In this document: positions 25,826 through 34,182 of the stretch, piece by piece
How the letters are laid out: each line of letters starts with the position of its first letter
How positions within the stretch are numbered: the first letter of the stretch is position 1
Assembly: GCA_021740905.1 (NCBI GenBank)
Contig: JAIOYV010000025.1
Span: 1-64,000 of the forward strand
Source of the DNA: Bacteroidales bacterium
GTDB taxonomy: Bacteria > Bacteroidota > Bacteroidia > Bacteroidales > M50B96
Length of the DNA: 64,000 nt
Direction: 5' to 3'
Position numbers and translations under genes: made by a program
Notes under the pieces: generated by a model
Told to the model about the DNA's origin: nothing
The model's database searches: none
The model's input: the letters and a program-made list of their open reading frames with translations, nothing else

Positions 25826-27529
25826 ATGAAAACTAAAGTATTTGCATTTGTCGGTTTCCTTTTATCCTTATGCTTAATCACATACGGGAAGGAAGAAACC
25901 AAGACCGACCTTTCACAGGCCGACACACTTCGCGTCTCCTGCACTCAGGAGATGTTTGATCTCACCTCAAAATGGGTGAATGAGTTTGAGGGATTAAATC
26001 CGGACATTCCTATTATCGTGACTCCGGTTCCTGAAAATTCAATGACTAAAACACTAAAGGGCGGATCCGATCTCGGAATTATCAATCAGGCCAATAGCAT
26101 TGCATTAAATGACCAGGCATTATGGAGTGTAGTGATTGGTCGGGACATTCTGGTGCCTGTTATGAATGCATCGAATCCGTTCTTAAATGAAATTCTCCAA
26201 CAAGGGATTTCTTCTAATGATTTTGCACAGATTATCAGAAATCCTGAAATGAGAAAGTGGGGTACACTTCTTAATAATGATCAAAATGCACCTGTTCACT
26301 ATTATTTGGTGAACGATGCGTCCATCTCATCGGGGTTGTTGAAATTTCTGAATATCAGCGCAACAAACCTGAATGACGTGGAAGTGAAAAGCGAAAAGGA
26401 ATTGATAACCTTAGTTCAGAATGACCCATACGCAATTGGATTTTGCAAATTGACTTCAATTGTTGAACCCAATTCTCAAAATCTGGTGAGCGACATTCAG
26501 TTGGTTCCGATTGATAATAACGGGAATGGGAAAATAGATTTCATCGAAAATATCTATGGCAATGTAGCGGATTTTCAAAGAGGTGTCTGGATTGGGAAGT
26601 ACCCAAAATCTTTGTATCAAAATATCTATTCTATCGCCTCGGGGAATCCAACAGGCACAATAGAATTGGCGTTTTTAACATGGGTAATTACGGATGGGCA
26701 GCAATTAATGAAGCAATCTGGATATTCTGAGCTGGTATTCAACGAGCGTCAAAGTAAAATAGACAAGTTCATGAATGTCTTAAAACAGGAAGCACCAGGT
26801 TCACAAATTGCTAATATCGATTATGTTTTTCCTTCAACAACAGAGGCATTGATACTAATTTTTATTGTACTTGGGGCGGCTGCCTTTATTTTGATGATCC
26901 GATCTCAGAACAGGAAAGTGGTTCAATCAAGCGAACCGATTTCAGGCTCTCCTTTGCTATTTAGTGCTGATTCGGTTACCGCACCCAAAGGATTGTTTTA
27001 CGATAAGTCGCATACATGGGTTTTTATGAATGAGGAGGGGCGGGTAAAAGTCGGTATTGATGATTTCCTACAACACCTTACTGGGCCAATTACACGGATA
27101 AAAATGAAAAATGCCGGAGAAAAAATCAAAAAAGGAGATCCGATCCTATCTATTGTGCAAAATGGCAAGCACTTAACTGTATATGCACCCATTTCAGGAA
27201 CAATAAAAGAACAAAATGAACAACTCAACTCAAATTCCTTGATAATTAACAACTCTCCTTACAAGGACGGTTGGGTGTATGTTATAGATCCTGTAAACTG
27301 GATAAACGAGATCCGGTTTTTAATTATGGAGAAAAAATATAAAGAATGGATAAAAGGCGAGTTTTCACGGTTCAAAGATTTTTTGTCGCTAGCCCTTAAG
27401 CCTGAAATGCCGAATTATGCTTACAGCACTCTACAAGAAGGAGGTGAAATTAAAAATGGTATCCTGGAAGAATTAGGCCCTGAAATTTGGGAAGATTTTC
27501 AGACCCATTTTATCGACATACCTCAATAG
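25826..27529 (+). CDS. periplasmic-binding-protein/GcvH-like fusion
   Basis: 567 residues from ATG 25826 (MKTKVFAFVGFLLSLCL, a signal peptide); an in-frame ATG lies 7 codons upstream. Residues about 30-330 resemble a PstS/phosphate-type solute-binding protein (TLRVSCTQEMFDLTSKWVNE, GVWIGKYPKSLYQNIYSIAS). A transmembrane helix follows (about 339-359). After it a GcvH/barrel-sandwich domain (about 390-490) shows FYDKSHTWVFMNEEGRVKVG, KIKKGDPILSI, GKHLTVYAPISGTI and DGWVYVI. The hairpin Lys (K448) is one position later than the lipoyl-Lys in canonical GcvH. A C-terminal extension with LQEGGE and EIWEDFQ is shared with the paralogue at 29718. This places a carrier-like domain on the cytoplasmic side and a binding domain in the periplasm. 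Function unknown; first gene of the operon. Confidence 0.75.
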   Translation: MKTKVFAFVGFLLSLCLITYGKEETKTDLSQADTLRVSCTQEMFDLTSKWVNEFEGLNPDIPIIVTPVPENSMTKTLKGGSDLGIINQANSIALNDQALWSVVIGRDILVPVMNASNPFLNEILQQGISSNDFAQIIRNPEMRKWGTLLNNDQNAPVHYYLVNDASISSGLLKFLNISATNLNDVEVKSEKELITLVQNDPYAIGFCKLTSIVEPNSQNLVSDIQLVPIDNNGNGKIDFIENIYGNVADFQRGVWIGKYPKSLYQNIYSIASGNPTGTIELAFLTWVITDGQQLMKQSGYSELVFNERQSKIDKFMNVLKQEAPGSQIANIDYVFPSTTEALILIFIVLGAAAFILMIRSQNRKVVQSSEPISGSPLLFSADSVTAPKGLFYDKSHTWVFMNEEGRVKVGIDDFLQHLTGPITRIKMKNAGEKIKKGDPILSIVQNGKHLTVYAPISGTIKEQNEQLNSNSLIINNSPYKDGWVYVIDPVNWINEIRFLIMEKKYKEWIKGEFSRFKDFLSLALKPEMPNYAYSTLQEGGEIKNGILEELGPEIWEDFQTHFIDIPQ

Positions 27530-27587
27530 TGCCTGATTCTGATTTCAATAGTTTTCAAAATGATACTTAAAATTAAAATCGAAACCA

Positions 27588-28451
27588 ATGGGAACAAATC
27601 GAAGAAACTTTTTAAAACTACTCGGTACAGCTGGTTTTACAATGGCTGTGGGGAAAAGCTTTGGTGCCTTGGCCAAGAAAAAAAGCCCTGTCGAATTTTA
27701 TGGGATTTTATACGACTCCACACTTTGTATCGGTTGCCAGGCCTGCGAATATGCGTGTGCGGAGGAATATGGGCTTCAAGAGCCGCAAGACGAGCCTCAA
27801 ATCGGAGTTGTTCGCAAAACAGATGAAACAAGACGACTGGTCATTAACTCTTATGATACTTCAAAAGGAGAGCAGTATATCAGGGTTGCCTGCAATCATT
27901 GCAACCAACCTGCTTGCGCATCGGCCTGTTTAACAAAAGCTATGTTGAAAACTGAAGAAGGTCCAGTTATTTGGCGCGAAGATAAGTGCATGGGCTGTAG
28001 GTATTGTATGATATCCTGTCCGTTTGATATTCCAAAATTTGAATACCACAGCGCGAATCCAAAAATCCAGAAATGCAGGATGTGCTACGAACGGATTCAG
28101 GATGGAAAAATCCCTGCCTGCGTTGAAACGTGCAGTGAGGGTGCTTTGATTTTTGGAAAAAGAAGTGAATTGCTCGAAATCGCGAAACAAAGGATTTATG
28201 CCGAACCCGAAAAATATAACCATGAAATTTATGGTGAGACCGAAGCCGGGGGAACAAGTGTCTTATATCTCGCTTCTGTACCCTTTCATGAATTGGGGTT
28301 CAATACTAAAATTCAAAAAACTTCCTACCCTGAATTGACCAAAGGATTTTTGTATAGTGTCCCGGCAATTTTTGTGTTATGGCCTGCTTTATTGTTAGGC
28401 TTACGTCAGGCAACTAAGGATAATCATATTAAAGAAATAGAAAATGAGTAA
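27588..28451 (+). CDS. HybA-like periplasmic four-cluster ferredoxin
   Basis: 287 residues. The N-terminus NRRNFLKLLGTAGFTMAVG is a twin-arginine signal, so it is exported folded. Sixteen cysteines in four groups (C47/50/53/57, C102/105/110/114, C134/137/140/144, C163/166/178/182) bind four [4Fe-4S] clusters in the DMSO-reductase-B/HybA pattern. A C-terminal hydrophobic helix (about 257-277) anchors it, as in HybA. HybA relays electrons between a hydrogenase and the quinone-reactive HybB, but no hydrogenase large or small subunit is in the window. It overlaps the next gene by 8 bases, confirming co-transcription. Confidence 0.85.
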   Translation: MGTNRRNFLKLLGTAGFTMAVGKSFGALAKKKSPVEFYGILYDSTLCIGCQACEYACAEEYGLQEPQDEPQIGVVRKTDETRRLVINSYDTSKGEQYIRVACNHCNQPACASACLTKAMLKTEEGPVIWREDKCMGCRYCMISCPFDIPKFEYHSANPKIQKCRMCYERIQDGKIPACVETCSEGALIFGKRSELLEIAKQRIYAEPEKYNHEIYGETEAGGTSVLYLASVPFHELGFNTKIQKTSYPELTKGFLYSVPAIFVLWPALLLGLRQATKDNHIKEIENE

Positions 28452-29685
28452 TACAGATATAACATTAGCACGGGATAATTATGGGAGTTCCATCTGGAGC
28501 TTTTTGATAAAAGAATTCAAACCCAAAAATAAGTTTTTTACTCCTTTTAATATTATCTCGATACCGATAATGCTCTTGGGCCTTGGGATTATTGTAATCC
28601 GTTTCTGGAAAGGAATTGGCTCGGTAACCAACCTTACCCAGGAGGTTCCCTGGGGGTTATGGATTGGTTTTGATGTGGTTACAGGTGTTGCCTTTGCTGG
28701 TGGTGCCTACGTAATTACATTTATGGTGTATATCCTGAATATGCGAAATTTTCGCTCAATAGTAAGGGTAACAGTTCTGAATGGCTTTCTGGCCTACATC
28801 TTTTATGCAGGGGCGCTGTTACTCGATCTGGGCAGGCCCTGGAATGTTATCAACCCTATAATTGGCAATGGGTTTGGCACCAGCTCGGTGTTGTTTTTGG
28901 TAGCCTGGCACTTTCTGCTTTATATCCTTGCTATGTTGATTGAGTTTTCGCCAGTAGTGGCCGAATGGCTTGGGGCAAGGCGTGCCCGTTTTATTTTGTC
29001 GGGGATGACCGTGGGCGCCGTTATTTTTGGGATCACCTTATCCACTTTGCACCAGTCAGGTTTGGGCGCATTATACTTGATGGCGAAGGACAAAATTCAT
29101 CCTTTATGGTATTCCGAATTTATCCCTATATTGTTTTTTGTGTCAAGCATATTTGCAGGGCTTTCGATGGTGATATTTGAAGGTTCGATAAGCAACAAAG
29201 TGTTTTTTAGGCAAATTGATAAAAAAAACCACACGCAGCACAATACCATCATTCATAGTTTATCAAAGATTTGTGCAGGGGCCATGTTTGCTTATTTATT
29301 CCTTCAGGTTTTGGTGTTCGTACATGGCAAACACTGGGACTTGCTGAACAGTCCGATGGGCTTCTGGTATCTTACAGAAATGATAGGCTTTGTTCTGGTT
29401 CCAATGGTCTTATTTTTCTTAAGCTACAGGAATACCAATATTTTAATGATAAAAGTGGCCGCCATAATTACCATGCTCGGAATCATTATCAACAGGCTTA
29501 ATATTTCGGTGATAGGGTTTAAATGGGATGCTGCTTCGCACTATGTTCCGTCCTGGATGGAAATTGTGGTGACCCTTGCGGTGATTTTTACTGAAATATG
29601 GATTTTCCGTTGGATCATAAACCGGATGCCTGTTTTGCGTGCATCCCCATCCTGGGTAAAGGATAAAATACCTGATCAACAATAA
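28444..29685 (+). CDS. HybB/NrfD-family integral membrane subunit
   Basis: 413 residues with about ten transmembrane helices and the NrfD/PsrC/HybB look (TQEVPWGLWIGFDVVTGVAF, TLSTLHQSGLGALYLMA, KDKIHPLWYSEFIPILFF). Such proteins exchange electrons with menaquinone and, in some complexes, couple this to proton translocation. It has no heme motifs of its own and depends on the preceding ferredoxin. Start ATG overlaps the HybA-like stop. The usual third partner (molybdoenzyme, hydrogenase or cytochrome) is replaced here by two GcvH-like membrane proteins. Confidence 0.87.
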   Translation: MSNTDITLARDNYGSSIWSFLIKEFKPKNKFFTPFNIISIPIMLLGLGIIVIRFWKGIGSVTNLTQEVPWGLWIGFDVVTGVAFAGGAYVITFMVYILNMRNFRSIVRVTVLNGFLAYIFYAGALLLDLGRPWNVINPIIGNGFGTSSVLFLVAWHFLLYILAMLIEFSPVVAEWLGARRARFILSGMTVGAVIFGITLSTLHQSGLGALYLMAKDKIHPLWYSEFIPILFFVSSIFAGLSMVIFEGSISNKVFFRQIDKKNHTQHNTIIHSLSKICAGAMFAYLFLQVLVFVHGKHWDLLNSPMGFWYLTEMIGFVLVPMVLFFLSYRNTNILMIKVAAIITMLGIIINRLNISVIGFKWDAASHYVPSWMEIVVTLAVIFTEIWIFRWIINRMPVLRASPSWVKDKIPDQQ

Positions 29686-29717
29686 AAAAGAGTTTTAATT
29701 GTCTAAATTTTAATACT

Positions 29718-30437
29718 ATGGAAGCTTTAAATAGTTATTACGATATTTTTGACACGAAAGGAATTGAGTACATCATTATCATCGCTTTCCTTTTGTTGCT
29801 GATCCCCTTCTGGATTAAGCTGAACCAATCGAAAATGGTAGAAAAAATAAGCCAAAAACTGGAAATACTTACGGCTGCAATCCTAAACATCCCAAAAGGG
29901 ATATTCTTCTGTAAAAACCATACCTGGGCACATCTCGAAAAATCGGGGCTGGCAAAAGTTGGCCTCGACGATTTTGTTTTAAAAACAGTAGGCAAGATTC
30001 ATCTAAAAACTGTCCGAAAGCAGGGGGATAAAATTAGGAAAGGCGATTTGATAGGAGAAATAATCCAAAACAATAAAACCCTCAAAGTCTTCTCGCCTAT
30101 TACGGGAGAGATCAGGCAGCTTAATCCGATAATCGACGAGGGGGCTGAAATCCTAAACGAAAACAGCTACGAAAAATACTGGATGTATGACATTGAACCA
30201 TTCGATTGGCAGGCCGAGACCCAGACGTATTATATGGCCAACGCTGCCATGGCCTGGTCGATGAAAGAATTGCAAAAGCTAAAGGATTTTCTAATGGTAT
30301 CGCTGGCAAAAAATTCGCCCGGGCAATCTTACTTTGCCTTGCAGGAGGGTGGTGAATTACGGATAAATCCGCTTTCGGATTTGCAGGAGGAGATCTGGAA
30401 TGACTTTCAGGATGAATTTTTAAATAATGTTTCCTGA
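29718..30437 (+). CDS. membrane-anchored GcvH-like protein
   Basis: 239 residues. A transmembrane helix (about 16-33) is followed by a linker and a GcvH-like barrel-sandwich domain (about 60-160: GIFFCKNHTWAHLEKSG, AKVGLDDFVLKTVGKI, KIRKGDLIGEI, NKTLKVFSPITGEI, YWMYDIEPFDW). K120 is the hairpin Lys, displaced by one residue from the canonical lipoylation site, exactly as in the fusion at 25826. The C-terminal extension (LQEGGE, EIWNDFQ) is also shared, so the two are paralogues and this one lacks the binding-protein half. Last gene of the operon, closed by the terminator at 30444. Confidence 0.75.
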   Translation: MEALNSYYDIFDTKGIEYIIIIAFLLLLIPFWIKLNQSKMVEKISQKLEILTAAILNIPKGIFFCKNHTWAHLEKSGLAKVGLDDFVLKTVGKIHLKTVRKQGDKIRKGDLIGEIIQNNKTLKVFSPITGEIRQLNPIIDEGAEILNENSYEKYWMYDIEPFDWQAETQTYYMANAAMAWSMKELQKLKDFLMVSLAKNSPGQSYFALQEGGELRINPLSDLQEEIWNDFQDEFLNNVS

Positions 30438-30443
30438 TTTTAT

Positions 30444-30472
30444 AAAACCGGCGAAAAAGCCGGTTTTTTTTT
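30444..30472 (+). terminator. intrinsic terminator of the redox operon
   Basis: Arms AAAACCGGC and GCCGGTTTT around GAAAAA, then a run of T. It separates the four structural genes from the sensor kinase gene. Confidence 0.85.
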
Positions 30473-30534
30473 CGTAATTTGCATGGAAATCATACAGCTA
30501 AAAAAAGTACATAATATGCTTAAAACAAAGTGAA

Positions 30535-32220
30535 ATGACCGACGATGGTAAATCAAAACAGAAAAAATGGAGAATGATTTGTTTCTTAAGAAAATATTCA
30601 AAACTACAGACATCAATTTATTGTCAGGTAGTTTATATTATCACCCTTTTGTCCCTGTTTCTATATGTCTCGTTTGGTGTAATTTTCCGGTCGGTAAACG
30701 AGCGATATTTAAATACGGTTATTCAACAAAGTGGGAACAATATTGGTTCGATTGTAGAAGGGGCTTTGTATCAACACATGCTTGAGAATGACAATACAGC
30801 CTTACAGAATATGCTCGACATTATTAATACCCTGCCAAGCATTCAGGATGTAAACATGTACGATGATAAGGACAGTCTGATTTATTCTTCTCTCCCAGCC
30901 GACACCAATATCCGGAGCAATCCAAATTGTAAGGAATGTCATAGTGATATACAAACCATGTTTCCTAAAAAAGAGAAGTCCTTCAAAATAGTCAGCATAG
31001 ATAGCCATTGCGAAATGAGCCCAAAGGACTATGATTCACGCTTTTTGTTGATCAAATCGCCTATCCTGAACGAAATGTCTTGCTATACGGCTAAATGTCA
31101 CGCGCATGATAGAAGTGAAGAGGTGCTTGGCTCGTTTGTAATAAGGATACCTTTGGAACAACTTGACAATGCCCTGTACGAGTCGTCAACTGATTTTTTT
31201 CTGTTGGCTTCTTTAACAACCCTATTGCTTTTGGGTTTCTTAATAATTTTTACCCGAAAAAATATTAAAGCCCCATTAAATGAGATCATTAAGGCAAGCG
31301 AGGCAGTTTCGAGAGGGGATAAAAGCAAAAGACTCGAAATAAAACCCAATCAGCTAAGTGATATGAGATTGGTTTCCACAGCTTTTAACGAAATGCTTGA
31401 CAATTTGCAACTGGCCACCAACGAATTGCAGAATTGGTCGCAACAGCTTGAATACAAAGTTCAGAAAAAGTCGGAGGAACTGCTGGAAATGCAACATGAA
31501 CTAATCCGGGTTGAACGGATCGCATCCCTGGGTAAATTGTCCGCTTCGGTAGCTCATGAAATCAATAATCCGTTATCCGGGATATTAACGTATACAAAAT
31601 TGGTTAACAAACAAATAACCAAACTCGATTTGAAGAAACCCTCTGTCGATTCAATTCTAAAATACCTTAAAGTGATTGAAGAAGAAACAAAACGATGTGG
31701 CGACATTGTTAAGGGATTATTAGATTTTTCGAGAAAAGACCAGGAAGATTTTGAATCCAATAACCTGCATCGGATTTTAGATGAGGTTTTTACTTTGATG
31801 AACCATCAGATGAAAATTGCCAACATCATTTTTATCAAAGAATTTAATGCTGAATTCGATACTATCTCTTGCAACAAAAATCAAATCAAACAGGCTTGTG
31901 TTGCTATCCTAATGAATTCCCTCGAAGCGGTGACCGATAATGGTGAAATTATTGTGAGAACCAGCAATCCTGGCAATATCAATATAAAACTTGAGATAAT
32001 AGATAATGGCGTAGGGATAGCATCCAGTGACCTTCCCCACGTTTTTGAGCCATTTTTCTCCGCCAAGCAAAAGGCAAGTGGAATTGGATTGGGTTTGGCA
32101 ATCGTTCATGGAATTGTACAAAGCCACAATGGAAAAATCGAAGTCGAATCGGATCCAGACAAAGGCACAAAAATATCCATAGTTTTACCTCTGACTAAAG
32201 ATCAAAACAAAATAATATGA
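30535..32220 (+). CDS. sensor histidine kinase with two c-type heme motifs
   Basis: 561 residues. TM1 is about 30-50 and TM2 about 220-240, enclosing a periplasmic sensor domain with two heme attachment motifs: CKECH (C132-H136, CX2CH) and CYTAKCH (C183-H189, CX4CH). A HAMP domain follows (about 241-293), then the H-box SVAHEINNPLSG (phospho-acceptor H341), N-box MNSLEAV (N461), DNGVGI and GIGLGLAIV. The kinase probably senses redox state or a small ligand through periplasmic heme and phosphorylates the regulator that starts inside its stop codon (ATGA overlap). Heme attachment needs a cytochrome c maturation system elsewhere in the genome. Confidence 0.85.
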   Translation: MTDDGKSKQKKWRMICFLRKYSKLQTSIYCQVVYIITLLSLFLYVSFGVIFRSVNERYLNTVIQQSGNNIGSIVEGALYQHMLENDNTALQNMLDIINTLPSIQDVNMYDDKDSLIYSSLPADTNIRSNPNCKECHSDIQTMFPKKEKSFKIVSIDSHCEMSPKDYDSRFLLIKSPILNEMSCYTAKCHAHDRSEEVLGSFVIRIPLEQLDNALYESSTDFFLLASLTTLLLLGFLIIFTRKNIKAPLNEIIKASEAVSRGDKSKRLEIKPNQLSDMRLVSTAFNEMLDNLQLATNELQNWSQQLEYKVQKKSEELLEMQHELIRVERIASLGKLSASVAHEINNPLSGILTYTKLVNKQITKLDLKKPSVDSILKYLKVIEEETKRCGDIVKGLLDFSRKDQEDFESNNLHRILDEVFTLMNHQMKIANIIFIKEFNAEFDTISCNKNQIKQACVAILMNSLEAVTDNGEIIVRTSNPGNINIKLEIIDNGVGIASSDLPHVFEPFFSAKQKASGIGLGLAIVHGIVQSHNGKIEVESDPDKGTKISIVLPLTKDQNKII

Positions 32221-33557
32221 CAACAGATATTTCGATATTAATTGTTGACGATGAAGAATCGGTCAGGAACAGCCTACACGACTGGTTCATGGAGGACGGT
32301 TATCAAGTTGCCTGCGCTGAAAATGCCAAGGAAGCACTTTCGATCCTTGAATCTAAAAATTATGACATCATATTGGCTGATATTAAAATGCCGGGGATGG
32401 ATGGGATGGAAATGCACCGGCGGATACGATCTTTGAATAAAGACTCCATTGTGATTATTATGACAGCGTTTGCTTCCGTTTCAACAGCCGTGCAAGCCTT
32501 AAAAGACGGTGCTTACGATTACATTACCAAGCCCTTCGACCCGGACGACCTATCGCACCTGATCCGAAATGCAGCAAACCAGATTTCATTAAAAGCCGAA
32601 AATGAGGCGTTACGGAACCGGGTTGTTTCCCTTGAGGATGTGGAAGATCTTATCGGAAACAGCGAGGCGATGAAGAGAGTATTGAAGGAGGTTGAAAGAG
32701 TGACCCAATCAAGTTCGCCGGTAATAATTACAGGCGAAAGTGGGACTGGCAAAGAGTTGATTGCAAGAGCAATTCATTCCAATTCGCCCAGAAAATTTTT
32801 TCCGATGGTAAGTGTCCATTGTGGCGCCCTGTCCGAAAGCTTGTTGGAGAGTGAATTGTTTGGACATGAAAAAGGAGCCTTTACTGGAGCTATGTACAAT
32901 CGAAAAGGACGCTTCGAAATGGCCGATGGGGGGTCTATTTTTCTGGATGAGATCGCCACAATTTCATCCAAGATGCAAATTGAACTGTTGAGGGTACTCG
33001 AAACAAAAACCTTTATGAGAGTCGGGGGCAACAAGGAGATCAGCTCAGATTTTAGGGTTATCTGTGCCACAAACAGGGACCTAAAACAAATGGTTCAAAT
33101 AGGAACCTTTCGCGAAGACCTCTTCTATAGGTTGAATGTGGTTAATATTACAATTCCACCTTTGCGGGAAAGAATTGAGGATATTCCACTGCTTGTAGAT
33201 TACTTTATCAATAAATACTGTAAATCCATGAGCCGGGAAGTAATTTCTGTCGATCAGGCCGTGTTGAAGCGTTTGGCTGAATATGACTTTCCGGGCAATG
33301 TACGCGAACTCGAAAACATGATTGAGCGCGCTATTGTGGTTGGAAATTACAAAGAGATCAGGCTTAAAGATCTTCCGTTTGAGAGGGATTTGGTAAGTAG
33401 TTCTGTCGAAAGCTTGAGCGATCTGGAAAAAAGGCACATAATCCAAATTCTTGAAAAATACAACTGGAATATCTCAAGGTCGGCCAAGGCACTGAAAGTG
33501 GACCGGGTAACACTTTACAATAAGATTAAAAAATATGATCTTGCCCCAGCAAAATAG
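32217..33557 (+). CDS. NtrC-family sigma-54 response regulator
   Basis: 446 residues. The receiver domain (1-120) has DDEE, phospho-acceptor D55 (ILADIKMPG) and the conserved Lys in YDYITKPFDP. The AAA+ domain has Walker A GESGTGKE and the sigma-54-contacting loop in EKGAFTGAMYNRKGRFE. Walker B is GGSIFLDEI. A Fis-type helix-turn-helix ends the protein (NISRSAKALKVDRVTLYNKI). All activator elements are intact. The likely target is the upstream operon with the sigma-54-like element at 25739; this is inferred from location. Confidence 0.93.
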   Translation: MTTDISILIVDDEESVRNSLHDWFMEDGYQVACAENAKEALSILESKNYDIILADIKMPGMDGMEMHRRIRSLNKDSIVIIMTAFASVSTAVQALKDGAYDYITKPFDPDDLSHLIRNAANQISLKAENEALRNRVVSLEDVEDLIGNSEAMKRVLKEVERVTQSSSPVIITGESGTGKELIARAIHSNSPRKFFPMVSVHCGALSESLLESELFGHEKGAFTGAMYNRKGRFEMADGGSIFLDEIATISSKMQIELLRVLETKTFMRVGGNKEISSDFRVICATNRDLKQMVQIGTFREDLFYRLNVVNITIPPLRERIEDIPLLVDYFINKYCKSMSREVISVDQAVLKRLAEYDFPGNVRELENMIERAIVVGNYKEIRLKDLPFERDLVSSSVESLSDLEKRHIIQILEKYNWNISRSAKALKVDRVTLYNKIKKYDLAPAK

Positions 33558-33639
33558 CATCGTAAATATTGAAAGTAAAAGTTAGGCCATGCAGATTTTC
33601 AAAGATAGATTTATCAAATCGTATTAATGTTCATGAAGA

Positions 33640-34173
33640 ATGGAAAAAGATTCCATTTTATTGATTACACACGGACACTTCGAGAAAGAATTTCTTGATA
33701 GAACGGCCATTCTTGTGGCTCGTGAATTTCGGTTACCTATTACTATTAAAGAAAACCATTCCGATCTGAGTGAATTTTACGATCCAACAAGAAGACAATA
33801 CGATGGACACAAGCTATTGCAGGATATTGATGCCAGGTATTCATCTTCATCGATGATTAGGGTTGGACTTTTTCGGGTAGATTTATTTATTCCTATCCTC
33901 ACCTTTATTTTTGGCCAGGCAGCTTTTAATGGCAGCACAGGCGTTGCATCATTGTACCGATTACGAAATGAGCAATATGGCATTAAGAAAAATGAAGCCT
34001 TATTACTGGAGCGGTTCAGCAAAGTAATTATTCACGAAATAGGGCATGCCATGGGGTTGATCCATTGCCATATTCCCGGATGTGTAATGCAGCCAAGTAC
34101 TTATGTGGAAGATATTGATCAAAAAAATCATGAATTTTGCCCAAATTGCCGTCATAAAATAGACCTATTTTAA
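33640..34173 (+). CDS. archaemetzincin-type zinc metalloprotease
   Basis: 177 residues. The extended zinc motif HEIGHAMGLIHCHIPGCVM (H132, E133, H136, H142, C143, C148, M150) and the downstream CPNC (C167, C170) are diagnostic of archaemetzincins, which carry a second structural zinc in the cysteine set. Length is close to the family norm. No signal peptide, so cytoplasmic. Substrates are unknown in prokaryotes. It follows the response regulator by 82 bases and precedes the flavin reductase by 9, so it may be co-transcribed with the latter. Confidence 0.88.
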   Translation: MEKDSILLITHGHFEKEFLDRTAILVAREFRLPITIKENHSDLSEFYDPTRRQYDGHKLLQDIDARYSSSSMIRVGLFRVDLFIPILTFIFGQAAFNGSTGVASLYRLRNEQYGIKKNEALLLERFSKVIIHEIGHAMGLIHCHIPGCVMQPSTYVEDIDQKNHEFCPNCRHKIDLF

Positions 34174-34182
34174 GCATAAACG

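Noticed and set aside
25826-27529. Phosphate ABC transporter substrate-binding gene (pstS)
   Set aside because: The binding domain is fused to a transmembrane helix and GcvH-like domain, and no pstCAB genes follow.
27588-29685. Ni-Fe hydrogenase 2 operon
   Set aside because: Only HybA- and HybB-like genes are present; no large or small hydrogenase subunit or maturation gene is in the window.
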